64,000 nt of DNA, taken from contig NZ_ML123034.1 of assembly GCF_003846185.1 (NCBI RefSeq), positions 923,136 through 987,135 of the forward strand, in the 5' to 3' direction. Numbering within the stretch: the stretch's first letter is position 1; each line of letters starts with the position of its first letter. The translations under genes were made by a program, and so were the position numbers. Below, piece after piece: positions 48,239 through 60,831 of the stretch. The DNA is from Streptomyces sp. ADI96-02 (GTDB taxonomy: Bacteria > Actinomycetota > Actinomycetes > Streptomycetales > Streptomycetaceae). Under the pieces are notes generated by a model that saw only the letters and a list, made by a program, of their open reading frames with translations, did not search any database and was not told where the DNA came from.

Positions 48239-48358
48239 CCGGTCGGCGCCGGGCCCGTCCGGTCGGAACGCCGACCGGTCGGTTCGGCACCCCGTCGGAC
48301 CGGAGCGCCGTCCGGTCGGTTCCGCCCCCGACCGGTCAGCTCCGCGCTCCGACCGGTC
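48237..48358. repeat. Array of GACCGGTC-type octamers about 20 bases apart
   Basis: The palindrome GACCGGTC, or its variant GTCCGGTC, occurs at 48237, 48257, 48273, 48310, 48330 and 48351, with a degenerate copy near 48297. Starts are separated by 15-22 bases, close to two turns of the helix. The array fills the gap between two convergent genes and overlaps both stop codons. Confidence 0.7.
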
Positions 48359-49625
48359 AGTTCCGCGCGCGGACCCGGCTCGGGTAGTGGTCGGCCACCA
48401 CCTGGGCCATCGCGCCGATCCGGTCTCTCACCGCCGACTTCGCCGAGAAGAAGACGTGCCCGCCCACCTCCGCGTGCTCCTTGGCCAGCGTGAGGTGGCG
48501 GGAGAGCTCGGCGCGGTCCTGCCAGGCGGCGGGCTGTGCCGGATCGCCCGCCTTGTACAGCGCCTCCCCCACGTACAGCGCGACGCCGGTGCCCCGTACG
48601 GTCCCGCTCCACCAGGCCACCAGCTTGCGGTAGTCGGCGGAGGCGAGGCCGATGTGCCAGTAGAGCTGTGGGCAGATGTAGTCGATCCAGCCCTTCTTGA
48701 CCCACTTGCGGGTGTCGGCGTGCAGATCGTCGTAGGTCTCCACCCCGGCCCGGCTGTCGGAGCCGAGCGGGTCGGTCGAGGCGTTGCGCCAGACGCCGAA
48801 CGGGCTGACGCCGAACCGGACGCCCTTCCTGACCTCCTGGATCCGCTCGCTCATCTCGCGCACCAGCCGGTCGGTGTTGTCCCGCCGCCAGGCCGCCCGG
48901 TCGGCGAAGTCCGCCCCGTACCGCTCGTAGGCGTCGTCGTCCGCGAACCGCTCGCCGGCCACCGGATACGGGTAGAAGTAGTCGTCCCAGTGCACCGCGT
49001 CGACGGCGTAGCGGCGCACGGCGTCCAGCATCGCGTCCTGGACGAAGCGCCGGACCTCCGGCAGCCCCGGGTTGTAGTAGAGCTTCCCGCCGTACGGCAG
49101 GACCCAGTCGGGGTGGCGGCGGGCCGGATGCGAGGCGACGAGCCGGGAGGGGTCGGTGTGGTTCGCCACCCGGTACGGGTTGAACCAGGCGTGCAGCTCC
49201 AGCCCGCGGGCGTGCGCCTCGCGCACCGCCGTGCCGAGCGGGTCCCAGCCCGGGTCCTTGCCCTGCACCCCGGTGAGGACGGCGGACCACGGTTCGTGCG
49301 GGGAGGGCCACAGCGCGTCGGCGGTCGGCCGGACCTGGAAGACCACCGCGTTGAGCCGCAGTTCGACGGCGCGGTCCAGCAAGGCGATCAGCTCGGCCTT
49401 CTGCGCCGCCGCCGTCAGACCGGCCTTGGACGGCCAGTCCACCCCCGAGACGGTGGCGATCCACAGCCCGCGCATCTCGGCGGGCTCGGCCCGGCCGCCG
49501 CCTCTCCGGGCCCGTCGGAGCCCCGCCGCCGGGGAGGCGACGGCGTCACCGGCCGCCGCCATCGCCGCCGCCGTCCCGGCCGCGCCCACCACGAAGGCCC
49601 TCCTGGCCATACCCGTACGCCCCAT
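48357..49625 (-). CDS. Family 10-like glycosyl hydrolase (GHL10), exported
   Basis: This 422-residue protein has an N-terminal Tat-like signal (MARRAFVVGAAGTAAAMAAA, twin Arg). The TIM-barrel GHL10 domain follows, with RGLWIATVSGVDWPS, FQVRPTADALWPSPHEPWS, ELHAWFNPYRV, and DAVHWDDYFYPYP holding acidic active-site residues, then YICPQLYWHIG. These are the conserved blocks of YngK/DUF187-type hydrolases, thought to act on glycosidic bonds in the cell envelope. The first ATG at 49625 was kept, but a second at the MARR residue is plausible. Confidence 0.85.
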   Translation of the reverse strand: MGRTGMARRAFVVGAAGTAAAMAAAGDAVASPAAGLRRARRGGGRAEPAEMRGLWIATVSGVDWPSKAGLTAAAQKAELIALLDRAVELRLNAVVFQVRPTADALWPSPHEPWSAVLTGVQGKDPGWDPLGTAVREAHARGLELHAWFNPYRVANHTDPSRLVASHPARRHPDWVLPYGGKLYYNPGLPEVRRFVQDAMLDAVRRYAVDAVHWDDYFYPYPVAGERFADDDAYERYGADFADRAAWRRDNTDRLVREMSERIQEVRKGVRFGVSPFGVWRNASTDPLGSDSRAGVETYDDLHADTRKWVKKGWIDYICPQLYWHIGLASADYRKLVAWWSGTVRGTGVALYVGEALYKAGDPAQPAAWQDRAELSRHLTLAKEHAEVGGHVFFSAKSAVRDRIGAMAQVVADHYPSRVRARN

Positions 49626-49811
49626 GTGCCGCACCTCGTCCCTCCGCGCTCCCCCACGACCCCGATAGCCGTGTGTGACGACATCATGCCCCTCCGTAGC
49701 CGGATGACCCGCAGGTCGTGGAGGCCAGGTCGCGGAGTAACGTCGTGGGGTCGAGGCGGGCACCGGAACCACACGGGACCCTGCGATACGGAGAACGGCG
49801 AAAGGCACGAG

Positions 49812-50684
49812 GTGACGGACTCTATGGCCGACATTGCACGCGTCGGGGTGGTGGGCTGTGGCCAGATGGGCGCAGGTATCGCGGAGGTGTGCGCGCGGAG
49901 CGGCCTCGAAGTGAAGGTCGCCGAGACCACCGGCGAGGCGCTGGAGATCGGCCGGACCCGGCTGCACAACTCCCTCTCGAAGGCCGCCGAACGCGGCAAG
50001 ATCACCGCGGCGGAGCGGGACGAGACCCTCGGCCGCCTGAGCTTCACCACCGACCTCGGGGAGTTCGCCGACCGCGATCTCGTCATCGAGGCCGTCGTGG
50101 AGAACGAGCAGGTCAAGACGGAGATCTTCCAGATCCTCGACCAGGTGGTGACCCGGCAGGACGCGATCCTGGCCTCCAACACCTCCTCCATCCCGCTGGT
50201 GAAGCTGGCCGTCGCGACCTCCCGCCCCGAACAGGTGATCGGGATCCACTTCTTCAACCCGGCCCCGGTGCAGAAGCTCGTCGAGCTGATCCCGGCGCTG
50301 ACCACCTCGGACGAGACGGTCACGCGCGCCGAGGCCGTGGTGCAGGACGTGCTGGGCAAGCACGCGATCCGCGCCCAGGACCGGTCCGGGTTCGTCGTCA
50401 ACGCGCTGCTGATCCCGTATCTGCTCTCCGCGATCCGCATGTTCGAGTCGGGCATCGCCAGCCGCGAGGACATCGACAACGGCATGGAGCTCGGCTGCGC
50501 CCACCCGATGGGGCCGCTCAAGCTCGCCGACCTGATCGGCCTCGACACCGTCGCCTCGGTCGCCGACTCGATGTACGCCGAGTACAAGGAGCCGCTGTAC
50601 GCCGCTCCCCCGCTGCTCCAGCGCATGGTCGACGCGGGCCGGCTCGGCCGCAAGACGGGGTCGGGGTTCTACCCGTACGCCTGA
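49812..50684 (+). CDS. 3-hydroxyacyl-CoA (3-hydroxybutyryl-CoA) dehydrogenase
   Basis: This 290-residue NAD(P)-dependent dehydrogenase converts 3-hydroxyacyl-CoA to 3-oxoacyl-CoA. It has the N-terminal Rossmann motif VGVVGCGQMGAGIA, the catalytic His region GIHFFNPAPVQKLVELIP, and the C-terminal SGFVVNALLIPYLLSAIRMFE and GPLKLADLIGLDT. The size is that of single-domain HbdH enzymes. The GTG has AAAGG seven bases upstream. An ATG 12 bases downstream is an alternative. No other fatty-acid genes are adjacent. Confidence 0.92.
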   Translation: MTDSMADIARVGVVGCGQMGAGIAEVCARSGLEVKVAETTGEALEIGRTRLHNSLSKAAERGKITAAERDETLGRLSFTTDLGEFADRDLVIEAVVENEQVKTEIFQILDQVVTRQDAILASNTSSIPLVKLAVATSRPEQVIGIHFFNPAPVQKLVELIPALTTSDETVTRAEAVVQDVLGKHAIRAQDRSGFVVNALLIPYLLSAIRMFESGIASREDIDNGMELGCAHPMGPLKLADLIGLDTVASVADSMYAEYKEPLYAAPPLLQRMVDAGRLGRKTGSGFYPYA

Positions 50685-50729
50685 GGTCCCGTACGTCTGA
50701 GGCCGCTGGGTCCGGAGCCCGTGCGCCTC

Positions 50730-50769
50730 GAAGGGCCGGTCCGGGCACCAGCGCCCGGACCGGCCCTTC
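50730..50769. terminator. Bidirectional terminator between the dehydrogenase and NUDIX genes
   Basis: A perfect 17-base-pair stem with a six-base loop between convergent genes. Confidence 0.9.
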
Positions 50770-50787
50770 GCCGTGCGCGACGGCCGG

Positions 50788-51318
50788 TCAGCCCAGGCGC
50801 AGGTGGTGGAGCATCAGCAGGGCCGCCGCCATGTTCGCGGCGGGCACCTCGCCCCGGGCGATCATGTCGGGGACCAGCTTGAGCGGTATCCACTCCCGGC
50901 GGGAGGACTCGAAGGCGTCCTGCGGAGGGCCGGTGTAGTCCGCCCGGTCGGACCAGTAGAGGTGGTGGCGGGCGTCGGTGAGTCCGTTCGCCGGTTCCAC
51001 GGTCAGCAGCGGGCGCAGCTCGCCGGGACGCCAGCCGGTCTCCTCCTCCATCTCCCGGGCCGCCGCCGCGGCGATGTCCTCACCGTCCTCGACGACGCCC
51101 GCGGCCAGTTCCCAGCCCCAGCTGTCGGTGATGAACCGGTGCCGCCACAGGAGCAGGACCTCGTTCGCCTCGTTGACGACGGTGGCCGCCGCCACGGGCC
51201 GCAGCCGGATGACGAAGTGCTCCAGGTGCCGGCCGTCCGGGAGCAGGACATCCGCCAGGTTCACCCGGAACCACGGGTTCTGATACACACTCTGTTCACT
51301 CAGGTTCGTCCACTGCAC
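50788..51318 (-). CDS. NUDIX hydrolase (ADP-ribose pyrophosphatase-like)
   Basis: This 176-residue NUDIX protein has a complete box, GX5EX7REXXEEXGW, at GVVEDGEDIAAAAAREMEEETGW. It hydrolyses nucleoside diphosphates linked to X, most likely ADP-ribose or sugar nucleotides, by analogy with YffH/NudF-like proteins starting WTNLSEQ. The GTG at 51318 is chosen over an ATG 21 bases earlier, since the family begins QWTNLSEQ and AAAGG lies about ten bases upstream. It follows a TPR regulator gene on the same strand by 88 bases. Confidence 0.85.
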   Translation of the reverse strand: MQWTNLSEQSVYQNPWFRVNLADVLLPDGRHLEHFVIRLRPVAAATVVNEANEVLLLWRHRFITDSWGWELAAGVVEDGEDIAAAAAREMEEETGWRPGELRPLLTVEPANGLTDARHHLYWSDRADYTGPPQDAFESSRREWIPLKLVPDMIARGEVPAANMAAALLMLHHLRLG

Positions 51319-51406
51319 GTTTCTGCCGCCTTTCGACATGTCGGTGGCAACATGCCAGCAGGGTCCGCTTCCCGGCGGGAACGCGCGACGAGGGTGTCGC
51401 CGGAGC

Positions 51407-52756
51407 TCACAGAGGCACGCGGAGCGCCCCGTCGATCAGGTCCGCCGTCCGAGCGGCGTCGGCGCAGCCGCTCTCGGCCAGTTGCCGCCGCACCTGGCGC
51501 AGCCGGTCGCGCAGCCGCTGGGACTCCATGCCCCGGGCCCGCTCGGCCATTTCGGCCGCCGTACCGGCCGCCCGGTCCGGCTCGCCCTGGAGCAGTTCGA
51601 TATGGCTGAGCATCGCCAGCCGGTGCACGCGCCCCCGGTCGTGCGCCGGGGCGCGCACGGCGGAGGCCGCGTACTCCCGTGCTGCGGGCAGATCCCCCAG
51701 GCTGAGCAGCGCCTCCGCCACTTGGACGTCGACCAGCCCCGGCTGCACGTACCCCGTCTCGTCCGGCTCCCGGCCCGTGTGGATGCGCCCGGCCTGTGCC
51801 TCGGCCCGGCCGATGCAGGCGCGGGCGCTCGCCGCGTCGCCGAGCCTGCCGTACGCCTTGGCCTGCATGGCGTGCAGATCGGCGGCCAGGGCCGGGGTGA
51901 TGTGGTCCCCGGCGGCCCGCAGCGCGGCCTGGGCGAAGGCGATGGAGCGGCGGTAGTCGCCGAGGAACAGCGACTGGGTGACCAGCAGGGCGATGACGTA
52001 GCCGCCGAGGCCGCGGTCGCCGCTGGACTTGGCGAGCCGCAGCGCCTGGTGGAAGTAGCGCTGGGCCAGTCCGTGGGCGTCGGAGTCGTAGGCGCAGATG
52101 CCGGCCACCGCCACCAGTCCGGCCGTCGCCCGGTGCAGCCGCCGGCCGACCGCGTCGCTGTGGCCGCCGCGCAGCAGGGGCGCGGCCTGCGCGTTGAGGA
52201 AGTGGACGATCCGGGGGCGGGTCGCGATGCCGCCCGCTTTCCGGTACATCTGCTCGTAGTGGTCGCGGGCCGAGCGCAGCACCGCTATGTCGGCCGTGCT
52301 CACCCGCACCGGTCCCGGCCGTGACACGTCGGTGTCCTCCGGCGGGTTCTCCCACTCCCAGACCGGCATCACGGCCGTGGTGCCGGTGACCGCGGGGACG
52401 GTGGCCAGGTGCGGGCGGCGCTGTTCGTCGGAGCGCCACAGGGCCGTCGCCCGCTCGACGAAGCCGGAGAGCGAGGCGCCGTGCGCGGCGGCGTCCGCAC
52501 CCGGGGCCGCGGAGACGCCCATGCCGATGTCGTCGAGGCCGACCGGTCGCCGCAGCCTGCCGCCCAGCACCTCGCAGATCAGGTCCGGCACCTGGCCGCG
52601 CGGTCGCTGCCCCTTCAGCCAGCGGGACACCGCCGTGTGTTCGTACCGCAGGTCCAGGCCGCGGGCCCGGCCGGCCTGATTGACGTGACCGGCCAGTCCC
52701 GCCCGGGAGACCTCGGCCTCGTCGATCAGGGATTCGAGCAGGACATTCGGCTCCAT
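51407..52756 (-). CDS. TPR-containing regulator (NsdA-like)
   Basis: This 449-residue soluble protein has an N-terminal helix-turn-helix-like segment (LDLRYEHTAVSRWLKGQRPRGQVPDLICEVLG, about residues 36-68) followed by about 300 residues of helical TPR-like repeats with many Ala-Leu pairs. The layout is that of the NsdA/NsdB family, which represses differentiation and antibiotic production in Streptomyces. Which member it matches is not established. ATG 52756 has GGGGGG three to nine bases before it. It lies upstream of the NUDIX gene. Confidence 0.75.
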   Translation of the reverse strand: MEPNVLLESLIDEAEVSRAGLAGHVNQAGRARGLDLRYEHTAVSRWLKGQRPRGQVPDLICEVLGGRLRRPVGLDDIGMGVSAAPGADAAAHGASLSGFVERATALWRSDEQRRPHLATVPAVTGTTAVMPVWEWENPPEDTDVSRPGPVRVSTADIAVLRSARDHYEQMYRKAGGIATRPRIVHFLNAQAAPLLRGGHSDAVGRRLHRATAGLVAVAGICAYDSDAHGLAQRYFHQALRLAKSSGDRGLGGYVIALLVTQSLFLGDYRRSIAFAQAALRAAGDHITPALAADLHAMQAKAYGRLGDAASARACIGRAEAQAGRIHTGREPDETGYVQPGLVDVQVAEALLSLGDLPAAREYAASAVRAPAHDRGRVHRLAMLSHIELLQGEPDRAAGTAAEMAERARGMESQRLRDRLRQVRRQLAESGCADAARTADLIDGALRVPL

Positions 52757-53121
52757 CGTCCCCCCTGGTGCGTGTCGCACCGAGCCTAAGGGGTGTCCGG
52801 TTCACACGGGGTGTGAACGCAATGCCCGAACCCTCCGGCCGTGCGCTCTGCCGCACGGGGTCCGGGCTCGGTTGAATGGGCTCCTCGCAAGAGGCGGCCG
52901 GGTCGTCGGCTCCCCCTCGTAACGGTTGACGACCCGCACCCGCGCCCGTCCGCACCGCCGACCTGCCCGACACTCCGGGGCGGTGCGGGCGGCGCGGCGG
53001 ACCGCACGACCCACTGCCCCAGAGTGAAGGAGGGTGGCCGCGGGTCGCCGGCCGGAACCGCGTTCCTCCCGGTTCCGCTCCCGGCCCGCGTGCGGTCCAC
53101 GCGCCGATCGGCGGGACAGGA
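52757..53121. other. Gap upstream of the TPR regulator
   Basis: About 365 bases lie between the regulator start and the pheT terminator. The ORFs here lack coding character. The promoter of the regulator should be here, but no clear hexamers were found. Confidence 0.4.
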
Positions 53122-53156
53122 GAAGGGGCGTATCCAGTGGCCGGATACGCCCCTTC
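53122..53156 (-). terminator. pheST terminator
   Basis: A perfect 14-base-pair stem (53122-53135 with 53143-53156) lies 46 bases after the pheT stop. Confidence 0.85.
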
Positions 53157-53201
53157 CCGACGTCGTCTGCCCGTCCACCGCCGAGCGGTGCCGGATGCGG
53201 C

Positions 53202-55711
53202 CTACGCGCCGCGGAGCACCGCGCCCGTACGCTCCGCCGCCAGGGCGACGGCGGCGTCGCGGGCGGCCGACGCCTCCTCGACGGTCAGCGTCCGGTCTGC
53301 GGCACGGAACCGCAGCGCGTACGCCAGGGACTTGTTGCCCGCCCCGATCTGCTCGCCGGTGAAGACGTCGAACAGCCGCAGCGATTCGAGGAGTCCGCCC
53401 GCGCCCTCGCGCAGCGCCTTCTCCACGTCGGCGGCCGGGACGTCCTCGGCGACCACGAGCGCGACGTCCTGGGTCGCCACCGGGAAGGCGGAGATCCGGG
53501 GCGCCCGGAGCGCGCCGTCGACGGCCCGTTCCAGGACGTCGAGCTCGACCTCGGCGGCGCAGGTCCGCTCGGGAAGGTGGAGCTCCTTGATCACGCGCGG
53601 GTGCAGTTCGCCCGCGTGTCCGAAGAGGGTCTCCTCGCCGTCCACGGTGACGTACAGCGCGGCGCAGCGGCCGGGGTGCCAGGGGGCGTGCCGGTCGGCG
53701 CGGACGGTCACCTCGACGCCGGCCTCGCGGGCGATGGTCCGGGCCGCCTCGACGGCGTCCGCCCAGGTCGCCGGCGTGCCCCTGCCCCACCAGCCTGCCT
53801 GCTCGCGGGCGCCCGCGAGCACGACGGCGGCGCGGCGCGGCTGGCGCGGCAGCGCGGCGTTGAGAGCGGCGATCTCCTCGTCGGTGGGACGCCGGTCGAC
53901 GGGCAGCCGGACGGCCGGCGTCTCGTCGCCGGTCGGCCGGAAGACGAGACCGGTCTCGAAGAGCGCGAGGTCGTGGCTGCCGCGCCCGTCGTTGCGCCGC
54001 AGCGCGCCCAGGAGGCCGGGCAGCAGCGTGGTGCGCAGCGCCGGCTCCTCGTCGGAGAGCGGGTTGACGAGCGTGACCGTGCGGCGGCGGGCGTCGTCCG
54101 CCTCCACACCGAGCTGGTCCAGGACGGCGGGGCCGATGAACGGGTAGTTCAGGGCTTCGACGTAACCGGCTCCGGCCAGCGCCCGGCCGATGCGGCGGTG
54201 CAGCCGCTGGCGGTCGGTGAGACCGCGGCCGGAGGGGGGCGTCGGCAGGGTGGAGGGCAGGTTCTCGTAACCCTCCAGCCGGATGACCTCCTCGGCCAGG
54301 TCGTTCGGCTCGGCGAGGTCGGGGCGCCAGGACGGCACGGTGACGATCAGCTCGTCCTGCCCGTAGACGTCGCAGCCGACCTGCTGGAGGCGGCGCACGA
54401 CGGTCTCGCGGCCGTACGCCACACCGGCGACCCGGTCGGGGTGGTCGGCCGGCATCGCGATGCTGCGGGGCGCGGACGGCGAGCTGATCTCGGTGACGCC
54501 GGCCTCGGCGGTGCCCCCGGCGAGCAGGACCAGCAGGTCGACGGTGCGCTGCGCGGCAGCGGCGGCGGCCTGCGGGTCGACGCCGCGCTCGAAGCGCTTG
54601 GACGCCTCGGAGGAGAGGCGGTGGCGGCGGGCGGTGCGGGCGATGGAGATCGCGTCGAAGTGCGCGGCCTCGATGACCACCTCGGTGGTGTGCGACTCCT
54701 CGGCGGCGTCGGCGATCTCCGTGTCGGCCCCGCCCATGACGCCCGCGAGGCCGATCGGCCCGCGGTTGTCCGTGATGACCAGGTCCTCGGCGTCCAGCAC
54801 GCGCACCGCGCCGTCCAGCGTGGTCAGCTTCTCGCCCTGCGCGGCGCGGCGCACGCCGATGGGGCCGTCGACCCGGGTGCGGTCGTAGGCGTGCAGGGGC
54901 TGGCCCAGCTCCAGCATCACGTAGTTGGTGACGTCCACGGCGAGCGAGATCGGGCGCATCCCGGCCTTCTGGAGGCGTCGCCGCATCCAGATCGGGGAAC
55001 GGGCCTCGCTCTGGAGTCCGGTGACGGTGCGCGCGGTGAAGCGGTCGCAGCCGATCGGGTCGGAGATCCTGACCGGGTAGCCGTACGCGTTCGGCGCGGG
55101 CACGTCCAGGAGGGCCGGGTCGCGCAGCGGCAGGCCGTAGGCGATGGCCGTCTCGCGGGCCACGCCGCGCATCGACAGGCAGTAGCCCCGGTCCGGTGTG
55201 ACGGCGATGTCCAGGACCTCGTCGACGAGCTGGAGCAGCTCGATCGCGTCCGTGCCCGCCTCGTGCTCCGGCGGCAGCACGATGATGCCGTGCGTGCCGT
55301 CGTCGCCCATGCCCAGCTCGTCGGTGGAGCAGATCATGCCGTGGGAGGTCTTGCCGTACGTCTTGCGGGCGGCGATCGCGAAGTCTCCGGGCAGCACGGC
55401 GCCCGGCAGGACCACGACGACCTTGTCGCCGACGGAGAAGTTGCGGGCGCCGCAGACGATCTCCTGCGGTTCGCCGGTGCCGTTGGCGGAGCCGACGTCG
55501 ACGGTACAGAAGCGGATGGGCTTCTTGAACCCCTCCAGCTCCTCGATGGTCAGGACCTGTCCGACGACCAGGGGGCCCTTGAGACCCGCGCCGATCTGCT
55601 CGACGGTCTCGACCTCCAGGCCGACGGAGACGAGCTTGGCCTGTACGTCACGGCCGGTCTCCGTCTCCGGCAGGTCGACGTACTCCCGCAGCCAGGAAAG
55701 CGGGACGCGCA

Positions 55712-55712
<1 letters not shown>
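53202..55712 (-). CDS. pheT: Phenylalanyl-tRNA synthetase beta subunit
   Basis: This 836-residue subunit has, in order, a tRNA-binding OB fold (about 40-150, [14 protein letters not shown]), B3/4 editing domain ([21 protein letters not shown] and GQPLHAYD), B5, the catalytic-like core, and the FDX anticodon-binding domain at the C-terminus ([18 protein letters not shown]). The beta subunit edits Tyr-tRNA-Phe. Its ATG shares the A of the pheS stop (TGATG), so the subunits are translated in ratio. The length is normal for actinobacteria. Confidence 0.97.
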
Positions 55713-58146
<2,434 letters not shown>

Positions 58147-58316
58147 GTCCCGTATCCCACCTCTCGAACCGGTGCAGTGGGCCCCCGAGTGCGTCACCCT
58201 ACTAGCCGTCGGTGAACGGGCGACACCCTGCGGGGGCGCGCGGCGGGCGCACGCCGGGGCGCGGGGAGCGGCCCCGGCCGGGGGCCGCCGGGGTGCGGGC
58301 CCGCCGGCCGTGCCCG

Positions 58317-59162
58317 CTACGCGCCGGGGGCGCGCCGGGGCCGCTGGGCGCGCGCCGACGCGTAGAGGCAGACGGCGGCGGCGGTGGCGAGGTTGAGGCT
58401 CTCCGCCCGGCCGTGGATGGGGACCCGGACGACGGCGTCGGCCAGGGCGCGGGTCTCCTCCGGCAGGCCCCACGCCTCGTTGCCGAAGACCCAGGCGGTG
58501 GGGCCGCCCATGGTGCCCGCGTCCAGCTCGTCGTCCAGGTCGTCGGAGCCGGCCCCGTCGGCGGCCAGGATGCGCACCCCGGCGTCCCGCAGCCCCTGTA
58601 CGGCCTGCTCGACGGGGACGCCGACGGCCACGGGCAGGTGGAAGAGCGAGCCGACCGACGCGCGGACGGACTTGGGGTTGTAGAGGTCCACCGAGGCGTC
58701 GGTGAGGACGACCGCGTCCGCGCCCGCCGCGTCCGCACAGCGCAGGACCGTTCCGGCGTTTCCGGGGTCGCGGACGTTGGCCAGGACGGCGACCAGGGAG
58801 GGCTTCGCGTCGAGGATCTCCTGGAAGGGCGAGTCCAGGAAGCGGCAGACGCCGATCAGGCCCTGGGGCGTGACGGTCTGCGAGACGTCGGCGAGGACGT
58901 CGCCGTCGGCGAGGTGGACCCGGGCGCCGGCCGCGTGGGCGGCGCCGACGATGTCGTCGTACCGGTCGGCGGCCTCAGGGGTGGCGAACAGCTCGATCAG
59001 GGTCGCCGCGCCGTCGCCGCCCCGGTGGGCGGCGGCCTCGCGCACGGCCTGGGGCCCCTCGGCGATGAACCTGCGCTCCTTGCCGCGGAAGTTCCGCCGG
59101 GCCAGCCGGCGGGCTGCGGCGACGCGCGGGGAACGCGGGGAGATCAGTTCGGGGATGCCCAT
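58317..59162 (-). CDS. TrmH-family 23S rRNA 2'-O-methyltransferase
   Basis: This 281-residue SPOUT methyltransferase is of TsnR/RlmB-like type. It has an N-terminal substrate domain (RRFIAEGPQAVREA), motif 1 NVRDPGNAGTVLRCADAAG, and C-terminal WVFGNEAWGLPEETRALADAVVRVPIHGRAESLNLATAAAVCLY read across. The family includes thiostrepton-resistance enzymes, but this copy is a conserved neighbour of pheST in Streptomyces and is more likely housekeeping. ATG 59162 is chosen over an earlier one because the protein family begins GIPELIS. Confidence 0.85.
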   Translation of the reverse strand: MGIPELISPRSPRVAAARRLARRNFRGKERRFIAEGPQAVREAAAHRGGDGAATLIELFATPEAADRYDDIVGAAHAAGARVHLADGDVLADVSQTVTPQGLIGVCRFLDSPFQEILDAKPSLVAVLANVRDPGNAGTVLRCADAAGADAVVLTDASVDLYNPKSVRASVGSLFHLPVAVGVPVEQAVQGLRDAGVRILAADGAGSDDLDDELDAGTMGGPTAWVFGNEAWGLPEETRALADAVVRVPIHGRAESLNLATAAAVCLYASARAQRPRRAPGA

Positions 59163-59280
59163 GGTCGGCGGCGAGCCTCTCTGCGTACGGAGGTGGGGGT
59201 CAGCGGGGGGCAACGCACCGGACCCGCAGGCGGCGTGCGCCTGCGGGTCCGGTTCGCGTACCTGGAAGGTGGCGCCTGGA

Positions 59281-59664
59281 TCAGGCGGCCTTCGGGGCGT
59301 TGACGTCGCTCGGGAGGGCCTTCTGGGCGACCTCGACGAGGGCGGCGAACGCGTTGGCGTCGTTGACCGCGAGCTCGGCCAGGATCTTGCGGTCCACCTC
59401 GATGTTGGCGGCCTTCAGACCCTGGATGAGGCGGTTGTACGTCATGCCGTTCTGGCGGGCAGCGGCGTTGATGCGCTGGATCCACAGCTGACGGAAGTCG
59501 CCCTTGCGCTTCTTGCGGTCGTTGTAGTTGTAGACCAGGGAGTGGGTGACCTGCTCCTTGGCCTTGCGGTACAGACGCGAGCGCTGACCCCGGTAGCCGC
59601 TGGCGGCTTCGAGGATTGCCCGGCGCTTCTTGTGGGCGTTGACTGCCCGCTTGACGCGTGCCAC
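59281..59664 (-). CDS. rplT: Ribosomal protein L20
   Basis: This 127-residue L20 binds 23S rRNA and is needed for early assembly of the large subunit. The sequence ([42 protein letters not shown]) is unmistakable. The GTG start has AAGGAG seven bases upstream. It is last in infC-rpmI-rplT. L20 can repress its own operon in several bacteria. Confidence 0.98.
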   Translation of the reverse strand: MARVKRAVNAHKKRRAILEAASGYRGQRSRLYRKAKEQVTHSLVYNYNDRKKRKGDFRQLWIQRINAAARQNGMTYNRLIQGLKAANIEVDRKILAELAVNDANAFAALVEVAQKALPSDVNAPKAA

Positions 59665-59771
59665 TTGTTAACTCCTTGTAGCGGGGCCGTGGTGGTCCTC
59701 ACACGGCCCGGAAACGAATTGGTCCCGGTGTGATCGAGGTCGTGCCTCCGGGGTGAGCCGGAGGCCGGGCC

Positions 59772-59966
59772 TCACTTGCCGAGAAGCTTCTTGATCTTCT
59801 TGGCGTCGGCCGGAGCCACGACGACCGTGCCGGTCAGCGAGCGGGTCTTCTTGGACGACTTGTGCTCGAGAAGGTGGCGCTTGCCGGCCCTCTCGCGGAG
59901 CACCTTGCCGGAGCCGGTGATCTTGAAGCGCTTGCTGGCACCGCTGTGCGTCTTGTTCTTCGGCAT
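59772..59966 (-). CDS. rpmI: Ribosomal protein L35
   Basis: The 64-residue L35 begins [17 protein letters not shown] and is rich in Lys and Arg ([14 protein letters not shown]). GAGGAGAGAACGGCG precedes the ATG. It lies between infC and rplT on the same transcript. Confidence 0.98.
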   Translation of the reverse strand: MPKNKTHSGASKRFKITGSGKVLRERAGKRHLLEHKSSKKTRSLTGTVVVAPADAKKIKKLLGK

Positions 59967-60086
59967 CGCGCCGTTCTCTCCTCGTCAGTGGCGCCCCTCA
60001 CGGTGCGGGGCACCGGACAGCAGGGGCGTCAGATCTCTATGGGATTCCGGGGGGACCCGGGGCCGCCTGGATGGCAGCCCCTGAGG

Positions 60087-60746
60087 TCACGCCTCGGAAG
60101 GTGTGTCGGCCGGAGCCTCGGCCGCCGGGGCCGGGGCCTCGGCGGAGTCGCCCGTGGACGCGGCGTCGGACGAACCCTGACGCTCCGCCTTGCGGGCGGC
60201 CTGGGCCTCGCGGGCCTCGGCCATGGCTTCGGTCTTCTTCTTGTGCGGGCCCAGAACCATGATCATGTTCCGGCCGTCCTGCTTCGGGTTGGACTCGATG
60301 AACCCGAGGTCCTCGACGTCCGAAGCGAGACGCTGGAGCAGTCGGAAGCCCAGCTCCGGGCGGGACTGCTCACGACCACGGAACATGATCGTGATCTTGA
60401 CCTTGTCGCCCTGCTTGAGGAACCGGACGACGTGACCCTTCTTGGTGTCATAGTCGTGCGGGTCGATCTTCGGCCGGAGCTTCATCTCCTTGATGACCGT
60501 GTGCGCCTGGTTCTTGCGCGCCTCACGGGCCTTCATGGCCGACTCGTACTTGAACTTCCCGTAGTCCATGAGCTTGCACACGGGCGGACGGGCGGTCGCC
60601 GCCACCTCGACCAGGTCGAGGTCGTACTCCTGTGCGAGCTCCAGGGCCTTGGCAAGCGGAACAATTCCGACCTGCTCGCCGCTGGGTCCGACAAGTCGCA
60701 CCTCGGGAACGCGAATCCGGTCGTTGATGCGGGGCTCGGCGCTGAT
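60087..60746 (-). CDS. infC: Translation initiation factor IF-3 with a non-canonical ATC start
   Basis: This 219-residue IF-3 has N- and C-terminal domains and a basic linker, plus an acidic Ala/Pro tail ([16 protein letters not shown]). The conserved N-terminal [19 protein letters not shown] is encoded from ATC at 60746, which has a strong GAGGAGGA four to eleven bases before it. The next possible start (GTG 60701) lacks a ribosome site and would cut off conserved residues. Such rare starts allow IF-3 to limit its own synthesis. First gene of infC-rpmI-rplT. Confidence 0.95.
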   Translation of the reverse strand: MSAEPRINDRIRVPEVRLVGPSGEQVGIVPLAKALELAQEYDLDLVEVAATARPPVCKLMDYGKFKYESAMKAREARKNQAHTVIKEMKLRPKIDPHDYDTKKGHVVRFLKQGDKVKITIMFRGREQSRPELGFRLLQRLASDVEDLGFIESNPKQDGRNMIMVLGPHKKKTEAMAEAREAQAARKAERQGSSDAASTGDSAEAPAPAAEAPADTPSEA

Positions 60747-60831
60747 GGATCCTCCTCGGTAGCACCACGCGACCGCCTGGCGGACAGCCGCGTAACGTCT
60801 GTAACGTCAAGACCAACCGAGCCGGAAGCAC

